The notes under the pieces: generated by a model
What the model saw: the letters and a program-made list of their open reading frames with translations, nothing else
Databases searched by the model: none
What the model was told of the DNA's origin: nothing
Program-made: the position numbers and the translations under genes
Assembly (NCBI GenBank): GCA_025617745.1
Contig: CM046859.1
Coordinates: forward strand, 248,001-312,000
Direction: 5' to 3'
Origin: Heliocidaris erythrogramma
Lineage: Eukaryota > Echinodermata > Echinoidea > Camarodonta > Echinometridae
DNA: 64,000 bases
Shown: positions 55,856 through 64,000 of the stretch, in pieces
Position numbering within the stretch: the first letter of the stretch is position 1
Layout: each line of letters starts with the position of its first letter

Positions 55856-56847
55856 GTTGTAAATCTAAAAACATCATCACGAGATTCGGACCCGAAACCT
55901 TCATAGGCATATTATACTAACTAATGCAGTATCCACGGTCAAGTTCAACTTTGACTTTGAACTGATCCCTGTGTGACTGATATTAACTTGAATTTTGAAT
56001 GAATAATATCATCATAGATTGATTCTGCATTTATTATCCACAATTTGGTCGGACCTTATTTTGAATACAAATATTATCCTCCAAACCTTGACAATGAAAT
56101 AAAAATGACGGATACGCTGTATTTGAATTTGACCTTTTTGACCCAGGGGTAAGATTGAACTTTCAAAAGACCTTCAGTTTGTGAACTCCAGGTTTAAACT
56201 GAAAACATAATATCATCAAGGCATTCGGCACCACATACTGGTCAAAGAAAAATCACATATAACAAAGCACTATCCATAATATCAAGTTCAAGTTTGACCT
56301 TGAATTGACCCTTTCTGACCAATAAATGAATGAATGATCTCAGAGATCAGTTCTACGCACCCAAAGCCCCTTCGTATAAACATCTATAGCAGTTTTAAAA
56401 ATCTACCAGGCGCCATTTTTAGATTTATGCAAATAGCTCAAGGTTGCTCAAAGGGCAACAAAGCTGAAATTGTTCTAGGACCACATAAGATCACAAATCA
56501 ACAAAAAAAAACTTCAGTGAACTGGACTTTTCTAGGCTGTCATTTTCAAAATGCTGCTGCTCGGTAAAGCATGTACGGATGGATGCCATCAAGGTATCAT
56601 GTAAAAGCATAATATTTCTAGTTTATGGAAAATAGAGCACATAGTTTGGTCATAATAACCCTTTGTTTTAGGGGTTTTTTTCTGGTACGCACTGTAAAAG
56701 CCCATATTTACGATCCACACACACAATTCTTCCACATTCTGTAAGTAAGAACACTGTCAACTGTTTAGTACATAATTTCTAAAATAATTATTATGAAAAA
56801 GCAGGTAAAATTATCTATTCACTGATATTTAGCATAATTATACTCAC

Positions 56848-56935
56848 AGGGCAGGATATTCTTGTATCTGTTCTTCTCGAAATTTATCTCCTTCTTGGCT
56901 ACAGTTTGCGGATATATATTTGCTTCCGGCAAGTC
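56848..56935 (-). CDS. RPTP exon: KNRYKNILP segment
   Basis: 88 bp, acceptor TTAACGCAG, donor CCCT|GTGAGTAT. It encodes DLPEANIYPQTVAKKEINFE and then KNRYKNILP, the classic start of a PTP domain (motif 1 NxxKNRY), with the Tyr of ILPYD split into the next exon. Phase 0 in, phase 1 out. Confidence 0.93.
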
Positions 56936-57122
56936 CTGCGTTAAGGAGATGAAAACTTTAAATGCAATTATAATAGATGCAAACAGAATTGAATAACTGA
57001 GATTATGTAATCCATTAAATACGTATTTCTTATCATCGGGAGAGTCAAAGAAGCTTTTAGGAAAAAACATGGAATAAATTATATCTTTAGGTCTTCCTTG
57101 GCTTCAGGTGTAAACAACTTAC

Positions 57123-57379
57123 CTTGAATTCATCTTGAAAAGCATTGGAATGCCTGTTCTTCTGAACGAAAGCAGGAAAGTCAGACAATGGTATGGGATG
57201 ACGGCCCTTGGGACAGCTCTCCGGAGAACTCAAGGGTGGTACCTCAGCTTTCTCCCCATCTATTGAGTCCAGTTGTGGTGTTGCCAGTGTCAAACGTTTG
57301 GGAGGAACGGCTGGTCTCTTCCGGCTTGCTGACTGGGCCGACGGTAATGGAACAGAACTTCCTATTTCTTCATCTGCTT
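57123..57379 (-). CDS. RPTP exon: juxtamembrane plus wedge-like start
   Basis: 257 bp, acceptor ATGGTACAG, donor TTCAAG|GTAAGTTG. It encodes a Ser/Pro-rich basic linker (SASRKRPAVPPKR) with a PPxP-type stretch, an acidic piece, and then GRHPIPLSDFPAFVQKNRHS with NAFQDEFK. This is the helix that precedes RPTP catalytic domains (HPIxxxxFxxHVxxx...F..E(F/Y)). Phase 1 in, phase 0 out. Confidence 0.9.
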
Positions 57380-57384
57380 CTGTA

Positions 57385-57775
57385 CCATGGTAGGGGTCAA
57401 GAAGAGTATTCGATGAAATGGCCAGAAAAAGAATGGTTGAAATTAATATTCAGTTTTAGAAACTGTTTAACAGTCTTGGATATCTACAACATGTTCAGTT
57501 TACGTATAATATTGTAATTCCACATTACATTCAACTGGCAAATAATTCCTCAAAACTTAACCTTAGCCAAACCTGGTCAAGGTTCTGTACTCTACAGAAG
57601 TTTCAGCATGGTTGTAAAATTCTCCCGATTTCATCGATACCTTTCCAATTTTTAAATAGTAATAAAAAAAACCTAGACGCATCTAGTTTAGTCATCTAAG
57701 GGACGCCCTGAGGATATAGGAGTATAGAACTATTCCTTGCTGTTTGTATTAGTTTGTATTATTATCTTCTTGAAC
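57385..57775. other. Phosphatase intron, nothing seen
   Basis: Short AT-rich intron without recognised elements. Confidence 0.5.
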
Positions 57776-57779
57776 TTAC

Positions 57780-57859
57780 CTAATTGGCCTTGAGATGTAT
57801 AGTCATTATGTACAGGCTGAGGAAGAGTTGGGTGTTTAGCAACATTCTCATGTAGGGTT
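57780..57859 (-). CDS. RPTP exon: juxtamembrane segment
   Basis: 80 bp, acceptor TTATTTTCAG, donor AATTAG|GTAAGTTC. It encodes TLHENVAKHPTLPQPVHNDY and TSQGQL. With the previous exon the join reads RRKR-TLHENVAK, a usual positive stop-transfer border. The Tyr in NDYTSQG could be a phosphorylation site (inference). Phase 2 in, phase 1 out. Confidence 0.85.
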
Positions 57860-57929
57860 CTGAAAATAAATGGGGAAATAGACATCCTTATCCTTTTCGT
57901 AAATGCGCTACCATTAGATACGTTTGGTC

Positions 57930-59110
57930 AGAAAACAGTAAATCCTCGATACAGTATATTCACAATGACAAAATGAGTTGGGGAAAATAAATTGTCCAAA
58001 CTGCAACAACTCCTATATCATTGGAGAAGTAGAAAGTATTATTCGGCATAATTATTGTTGTTAAACCACTTGCTTTAAGTCAAATAGTTCACCAAATGAT
58101 AATAGATACGAATCCACCAACATATGTAAAGAAACTGAATAAATCAATATTCAGTTTTATTTGGAATTCCCAAATCGAAAGAGTGAAAAGATGCATTCTC
58201 ACTCAAAATTATAGCGAAGGAGGGTTACGTATGATTGATGTCACAAAGCAGGTGTTGAGTTTTCGCCTAAGATGGCGTATTAGATTATTGGATAACCCTA
58301 TTGGACCGTAGAAGGTTATGTGTAATTTTTGGTATAATTGTCTTGGTGGAATAAATCTCCCGTTGAATTGTAATTATGACCATAAATTAATTGATGTTCA
58401 TATAACTTCCTGATTTATACTTAGAAATATTACAAGCCTGGTATTGTGTAAATGGCTATACTTATAGTGAAAATCGGCCAATACAAAACCAACATTTTCA
58501 AAAACGAATTATATGGCATAATAAAAACATCGTTTGGAATACGAAACATTTGTTTTACGCAGATTGCTTAAACTTGTGGAATAATAGACCTATACAAAGA
58601 CCTATTTGATAAAGGAAATTTTATATCTGTTACTAAGCTTTTAGCACGCCTTAAAACAAGAAAAAGCAACTACGCAAAATCTGTTATTTGATTATACCAA
58701 ACTGAAGAACGCCATCCCCAAAATATGGGTCAAAGATTTCACATGTGAAGATATGGAATCTCAAGATCAATTTTACCCTCTTGAAATATCTCATTTTGCA
58801 TTTGGAAAAGTGTCTTTACCTATCAGTGACGTAAGCAGCAAACGTGTTTACAGACATTTACCATCAGATACTGTCTTTTGGGGGGAAATGTACTACAGAT
58901 AGACATTGGTTGGCTTTCCGTGTTCAAAAGGCATTTGACGTATACAAGGAAATTTCATTTACGAGAGCTCAATTTTAAATTGTTGTACAATAAACTACCT
59001 TTCAGTAACAAACTTTGCAAATGGGGAATAGCTGACAATATGGATATTGTTCTCAGTGCCACTTAATAGAAGATGTAGTACGCGTGTTTAGTGAATGCAA
59101 ACTGAACAAA
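57930..59110 (+). mobile_element. L1/Tx1-like LINE C-terminal fragment
   Basis: Plus-strand pieces match the region after the RT of L1-clade LINEs: KKLNKSIFSFIWNSQIERVK, then NYSEGGLRMIDV and LRWRIRLLDNP. Later comes WLSVFKRHLTYTRKFHLREL, then LYNKLPFSNKLCKWGI, the usual WxxIF...L..RIL..N..L.K.GI. Several frame breaks. The Cys-rich ending has decayed. It lies in the intron between the transmembrane exon and the first juxtamembrane exon, antisense to the gene. Confidence 0.7.
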
Positions 59111-59114
59111 CATT

Positions 59115-59655
59115 TCTTTGCAGCTGTATATTTTTGATGTTGATATTTGCATTTATATATCTTGTTAACTTAAATAAATACTGACAGTGATACAGATGTT
59201 GTAATAATAGTTACCTTTTGGTGTGTATATATATAATTACAAAATGTCAATTCCCGGAATAAATATGGTGTTGACGAAAAAAGTTTCAAACTACCTTATA
59301 TTTCAAAGGGAATTAAAAACAGGATTGTTACAGGCTGAAACAGGCTGATAAAAGGCTACCGGATAAATTGTTAAATTTAATCTAAAATGTATGTATTGTC
59401 GAAAAATATGTCTTTGCTATTGACTTAGTTGAATTATTTTCCCAATTTTTGTTGTGGTTGATGTTTGAATGTATACTGTATAAAAAAATTCACAATGGTA
59501 TCATGCCAGCTGTTACGTTAGAGTTAACTAAATCGACTCATACTTGTACAAAAGAAATGTCGGTTCCAGTCTCCGGTAGAATACTGGCCTCCATTTTTAG
59601 TCCTCAGAAATGACATTCAGGCGATAAAATGTATCACAGTGCATCCTTTTGCCCT
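59115..59655. other. Phosphatase intron, nothing seen
   Basis: AT-rich intron without recognised structure. Confidence 0.5.
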
Positions 59656-59658
59656 TAC

Positions 59659-59773
59659 CTTTTTCTTCTTAACAGCAGGATGATAGTGACAAGACTAAGA
59701 ATGACCAACAATCCTCCTACAACTCCTCCAGCAATGGGTCCTGCTAATACTGTTCCTCTTCCATCATCCGCAG
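59659..59773 (-). CDS. RPTP exon: transmembrane helix
   Basis: 115 bp, acceptor CACGTGACAG, donor AAAAAG|GTAAGG. It encodes ADDGRGTVLAGPIAGGVVGG and LLVILSLVTIILLLRRKR: a Gly-rich start, a hydrophobic helix of about 24 residues and a basic stop-transfer end, as in single-pass receptors. Phase 1 in (first two bases complete a codon), phase 2 out, which fits the following exon. GxxxG-like spacing in the helix start could favour helix pairing (inference). Confidence 0.88.
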
Positions 59774-59779
59774 CTGTCA

Positions 59780-60470
59780 CGTGTAATTATGCAATCAAAA
59801 TAGACATTTAGCCATATCAATAATGACAATCTCGCTTAACATAAAAATGACTGCAATTAAACATTCCGTTTAATTTTCTGAAAGAAAATACTCGGAGGAG
59901 AAAATATAATATTAATGCTGTGGCTTATGCACTATGTACATGATTTAATAACCGATCATGCCAACAGCAGAGGATGCGCCTGGACAGCCACATGAGACCT
60001 ATTTCGGCTCATGGGGATCTGAGATAGAATAGAAAAGTGCAGACCTTCATGACTTGCCATGCACCCTTACTTCCACTTCCCTGATTTCCACATTTCATAG
60101 CTGATCGTTATCGAAAGAGATTTAAAACAAAATAACGGGCACCGAGTCTGATTCACTGTACATTACACTAAAAACCCTGGATGAAAGCAGAATCAATACA
60201 CCTCGTCAGTCACTCCGTAAGATGTGCAATATCGAGGTTCTAGATCCCCTTTTCACTTAAATACATTTCAGGTACTCATTACTTGCACTATACCAGTTTA
60301 GTAGAAACAAATAAAAGTGTTTTAGAGTTTATTAGAAACATTTATGTATTATTAATGCAGGCTTATTCTATGAATAAGATGAATGTGGACAGAGAGCAAG
60401 CAGCAAATCAATTTGATTGGCCTATCCAGGCAAGACTCTGCTTGTGGGGACTGCTGCCTTCCCCAGCTGT
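59780..60470. other. Probable phosphatase intron, nothing seen
   Basis: No ectodomain exon (fibronectin, Ig or MAM pattern) recognised before the retroelement begins. Confidence 0.45.
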
Positions 60471-60477
60471 CAACAAT

Positions 60478-60838
60478 GCACGGGCGGCGGAGCATCGGAG
60501 CGTCTTTCAAAGTGGGAGGGGGGGGGGGGCAATTGGGGGGGGGGGGGGGGGGAAGGGGGGAAGGGCACCTACAAAGGAGAAAACAAGGCAGAAAATGCCA
60601 CTTTGAGACACTAGTATACCGCTACATTCTCTTTAATACACATTATTGTTTATGTCTTAACATGGTTCTAGATAAAACTACTTTGCAGTTGAGTGTAATG
60701 GTCTGATTATTCATTTGTGAGCGAGCGAAACGAGCGAGCAAAATATTGAAGATATTTTGAATAGCAGCGATTTTCCTAATATGATAAGAAAACAATGGTA
60801 AATGCGAGCGAGCGTAGCGAGCGGGCTTTGGAAATAAA
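60478..60838. repeat. Copy of the hAT-like CGGCGGAGCGTCTTTC repeat
   Basis: Matches 14,701-14,975: CGGAGCGTCTTTCAAAGTGGG, G-runs, AGAAAATGCCACTTTGAG, TAAAACTACTTTGCAGTTGAG, GATATTTTGAATAGCAGCG. It has extra GAGCGAGCGAAACGAGCGAGC words and an insertion of about 55 bp. No terminal pair was found. It abuts the DIRS-type element. Confidence 0.7.
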
Positions 60839-60849
60839 TTTGAAAAAAT

Positions 60850-63800
60850 TGTCCTCCTTCCTGTTATGATTTTAGGGGCAACTGACGTTGCAGCTTGCAA
60901 CGTCTTGTTAGAAAAAGACTCTTCAACTGTCAGAACATCTTTTAAATAAAAAGATGTGAAGGACGTGGAGGAGCGCCAGAAAGCAGCCCTCATAATGTCC
61001 ACTAGGGGCACTCCTTGGAAAAGAGCCCAAGAGGCACTGATGCCCCTGGTATCGTGAGCACGGGGCTTCCCATCACTCAATAGGGCCTCCGGCCCAGCTG
61101 CCTGGATCGCTTCGACTATCCATCTAGAAATGGATTCTCTGGAAGCGGGGGAAAAGGGCTCTCGAGTGATGACAAAAAGCTGATCACTCTTACGAAGAGT
61201 CTTAGTCCTATCTAAATACCATTTCAAGGCCCTCACCGGACACCAGACCTTATCCTCCTGCACCGAGGAATGGTCCGACAGCGGTCTAAGAAAAATCTCA
61301 ACTGGTCCAGAGGAAGCAGTCTGATTTGGGGCAATAAAGGAGGGCTTGGGTATAAGTCGCACACCATGGTTCTCCCAACGGATGTGACCCGGTGTGATAC
61401 ACAGAGCATGAAGAGTACTCCTCCTCTGTGCAGAAGCAATAGCAACTAAAAACAGCGTCTTGACCGTTAAATGGTGAAGGGACGCTTTACCCAACGGTTC
61501 AAAAGGTGGCTTCGCAAGCACGTCAAGGACCTTGGGTAGACTCCAAGAAGGAGTCAGGCTACGAGTTGATGGACGCTGCAAGAAGAAGGAGCGAGTCAAC
61601 CTAGCCAAAAGAGGGGAGTTGGAGACTCCCGAACCATCAGCAAAACCAACGTGGACGGCGGCAATAGCCGAACGATAGCCACGTATGGTTGAAATCGATC
61701 TACCCTTATCGAAAAGGGAGATAAAAAACCGGCAATAACACCAATAGGGGCTTCACGTGGCGAGACACCCTGATTCTCGCACCAAGAAAAGAAGGCCCCT
61801 AGACGAGAGTTGTAGAGATCTCTAGTGGAGTCTCTACGGCTTCTCATTACAAACTGGGAGGCCCTCTCGGAGAGCCCCGAGTTTCTGGCGTCTTCCCCAA
61901 CAACGGCCAGGCAGTCAAGTGGAGGACCGCTGGGCGTTGATGAACAATCCCCGAGAGGGGTTGAATTATCAAATCCTCCCTGAGAGGAAGGGGAAACAGC
62001 TGGCCGGCCAGGAGACTCAGCAGGTCTGGAAACCAATGTCTCGCTGGCCAATGTGGGGCTATCAACAAGAGCCAAGCCCCGTCCTCCTTGACCTTCCTCA
62101 AGACCTGAGGGATCAGAGGAATGGGGGGAAAAGCGTACCCCCGGATAGCTCCCCAATGGAGGGAAAAGGCATCCATCGCCCACGCCTCCTGATCCCGAAC
62201 CCGCGAGCAATACCTCGGGAGTCGGTGATTGAGGGTGGAGGCGAACAGATCGATCTCCAGAGGACCCCACACCTCTTGGAGAAAAGCAAACACCTCCGGA
62301 TGAAGAGTCCACTCTGACGGGAGGCATTTGCCCCGAGACAGAAAATCCGCGATCAGATTGTCCTGACCGGGAATGTAGGAGGCTACCGGAATAATGTTCA
62401 TAGACCGGCACCACCTCCACAACTGGGCAGCTAAGGTGTTCAGAGAGGAAGACCGAGTGCCGCCTTGGCGATTGATGTAGGCAGCTACTGTGACATTGTC
62501 CGTAAGAACGAGTACAGTTCGACCAACAAGACCGGGCCTGAAATGATGAAGAGACAGGCTGACCGCCATCATTTCCAAAACATTGATATGGGGCATAACT
62601 CTCAAGTGAGACCAGTCCCCTGAAATCATCTCGCCCCGGCAATGACCGCCCCAACCGAGAAGGGAGGCGTCTGTCGCCAGAGAAACTGACGGAAGAGGGG
62701 TACAGAGAGGCTTGCCTTGGGCAAGAAGGAGCTTGATATCTCTTGGGAGTGGAATCCACCCCAAAGGAGAATCTTTGCCCGGTCTGAAAAATTTGAGGAG
62801 GTGCCTCTGAAAGGGCCTCATCAACAGCCTGCAGTCTGGTAAGACGTCGACTAGACTGGCCAGATAGCCCAGGAATTGAAGCCATTGTCTGGCTCTGACC
62901 CTGCGGTCATGGTGATAGTCCGAATTCTGTCCCGACTGGGGCGGGCAAGCTGATTCGGGATATCTATCTCCGCACCTAAGTACACCGGGGTACGTGTGGG
63001 AGATAATTCCGATTTTTCCCAGTTTATCAGAAAGCCTAAGTCTTGCGTTAGCCGCAGTAAAAGGCATAACTGATCCAACAGGAGGGACTCTGAGTTTGCA
63101 ACTAGGAGCCAATCGTCTAGATAGACGAACAATCGGAGGCCGCGATTCCGTAGAAACGCGGCTAGGGCCGACACTATTCGGGTAAAGACTCGAGGGGCCG
63201 GCCTCAGCCCGAAGGGCAGGGCACGAAATCGAAACGTTTCGCCCTGGAACGCGAATCCCAGCAAATTTCTCGACAGAGAGTGAATGGGAATGTGAAAGTA
63301 CGCGTCTTTGAGATCGAGGGAGATCGCAAGGTCGTCCCGCTTGATCAAGGGCAGAATAGATGCCAAGGTCTCCATGCGAAAATGCACTGGAGGTATAAAC
63401 CTGTTGATCCTTTTCATGTTTAGAATCATACGTAAACTTCCCGAGCGCTTGGGAATGACAAAAATTGGGGAGAGACAGAGATGAGGATGATCTCTCACCC
63501 TTTCTACGGCGCCCTTTCCCAGCAGCGTGGCGATCTCTGAGGAGATGTGCTGCTGGAAAAGGGCGGACATTGGAGGCGGGCGGATTCTGATGGCGCCGTT
63601 TGGAATCGGCTTTATCAGATCTATGTAAAAGCCGTCGCGCACGACGGATAGCACAAAGGCGTCGCCGGAGATTGCCTCCCAAACTGGGAGGAATCTCCGG
63701 AGCCGCCCGCCTACACTGTCCACAAGCACTCGGGGTAAGGTATCAAAAGGCCGACTTGGGCCTGACCGGGCCCTTGGCGGCGGTCTTACGCCCCCCTCTT

Positions 63801-64000
63801 CCTCTCGCCGAGCCTCTACCACGGTTGCCCAGGGTAGGGGTCTCAACCCGAGGGATAGTCACAGTCACTCGACGATTTAAGCGGTTAGCGCCTGTCGAGA
63901 CCGACTTAGACTTCGGAAAGGACCGAGCAGGCTGAGTGGGCAAGAATTGTCTGGCCATCTCCTTTGCCTGTTTGCGACCCTCTATCTCTTTGTGGAAGAC
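60850..64000 (-). mobile_element. DIRS-type tyrosine-recombinase retroelement (fossil, runs off window)
   Basis: Parts in order on the minus strand: an Arg-rich leader (about 63,750-64,000); a reverse transcriptase (about 62,900-63,700) with SGSLRMILNMKRIN, SLDLKDAYFHIPIH and the catalytic VYLDDWLL; an RNase H region (about 62,100-62,850) with LATDASLLGWGGH and LTDNVTVAAYIN; and a tyrosine recombinase (about 60,900-61,850) with the core-binding part (STRDLYNSRLGAFFSWC), the first Arg (SAQRRSTL), the HDTRG box and the Tyr near SFYLKD. RT, RNase H and recombinase without an integrase define DIRS. About one to three breaks seem present, though overlapping frames are normal in this family. It looks fairly young. 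Terminal repeats are not visible: the 5' part lies beyond 64,000, and the 3' side meets the hAT-like repeat. Confidence 0.88.

Larger units (their letters stand above)
53193..56518. mobile_element. 3.3 kb foldback-type DNA element in a phosphatase intron
   Basis: The left end ACTGAAGTTTTTTTGTTGAT and its inverse at the right (CAACAAAAAAAAACTTCAGT) open arms that match inversely for about 650-700 bp each, through GTCCTAGAACAATTTCAGC, GGCGCC and ATGATCTCTGAGATCATT, to about 53,900 and from about 55,860. The centre holds a separate MITE and about 1.4 kb of unknown DNA. No transposase recognised. Confidence 0.7.
47742..59773 (-). other. Partial gene: receptor-type protein tyrosine phosphatase
   Basis: Eight exons on the minus strand, with compatible phases, encode a transmembrane helix, a juxtamembrane region and the N-terminal half of a PTP catalytic domain. 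Visible PTP motifs are KNRYKNILPYD, DYFNASFI, RYIASQGP..DDFWRMVWQ, TIAMVTNL and KCRQYWP. Such receptors sit in the plasma membrane and remove phosphate from tyrosines of cytoplasmic targets. The ectodomain exons (upstream, beyond 59.8 kb) and the WPD and HC(X)5R exons (downstream) are outside the visible sequence or beyond the gap, so subtype and activity cannot be judged. The introns carry a LINE, an L1-like fragment and a foldback element. Confidence 0.9.

Noticed and set aside
61919-62317. 132-codon plus-strand frame
   Set aside because: It is the antisense of the DIRS RNase H and downstream region.

Overview
The window is repeat-rich animal nuclear DNA with one recognisable host gene. Introns with canonical GT/AG borders, Helitron-like, Tc1-like, hAT-like and piggyBac-like DNA elements, LINEs, Penelope-like elements and a DIRS-type element point to a metazoan. 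The repeat mix and recurring TAGGCCTA-type words suggest a marine deuterostome, perhaps an echinoderm. That placement is inference; no species marker is visible.

Layout. (1) 1-12,963 is a head-to-tail array of long units of about 1.8-2.1 kb, separated by about 20 copies of a 60-70 bp unit built on a perfect hairpin. Read on the minus strand, five of the six long units end in a short hairpin followed by CTAG and T, which is Helitron/Helentron 3'-end architecture; the sixth lacks that end. Each unit carries a tRNA-like pol III box pair followed by a T-run. (2) 12,964-17,928 is a 5 kb element with long terminal inverted repeats and TA duplications. It contains a nested hAT-like element at 14,699-15,827. 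(3) 18,390-20,408 is a second Helitron-type non-autonomous element, on the plus strand, with a tandem core of about 150 bp units. (4) 20.4-32.7 kb holds minisatellites, small inverted-repeat elements, a Tc1-like foldback element, two short coding-exon remnants (one THAP-like), a Penelope RT fragment and a three-copy dispersed repeat. (5) 32.7-45.6 kb holds a larger Penelope-like element with a GIY-YIG domain, a foldback element made of TTTTGTAACAAAA words, a piggyBac-like deletion derivative, a decayed LINE and a 1.1 kb near-palindrome. (6) 46,692-47,191 is a 500-N assembly gap.

(7) From about 47.7 to 59.8 kb, on the minus strand, lie eight exons of a receptor-type protein tyrosine phosphatase: the transmembrane exon, two juxtamembrane exons and five exons covering the first half of a PTP catalytic domain. 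Seven of the eight have both splice borders assigned, and the phases are compatible from exon to exon. The extracellular exons would lie beyond 59.8 kb. The WPD-loop and HC(X)5R exons would lie below 47.7 kb, past the assembly gap. Its introns contain a LINE, an L1-like fragment and a 3.3 kb foldback element with another MITE inside.

(8) 60.85-64.0 kb, minus strand, is a DIRS-type tyrosine-recombinase retroelement that runs off the window. It is treated here as a fossil mobile element.

Apart from the phosphatase and possibly the two exon remnants, I see no convincing host gene. Most short open frames come from microsatellites, homopolymers or inverted repeats.
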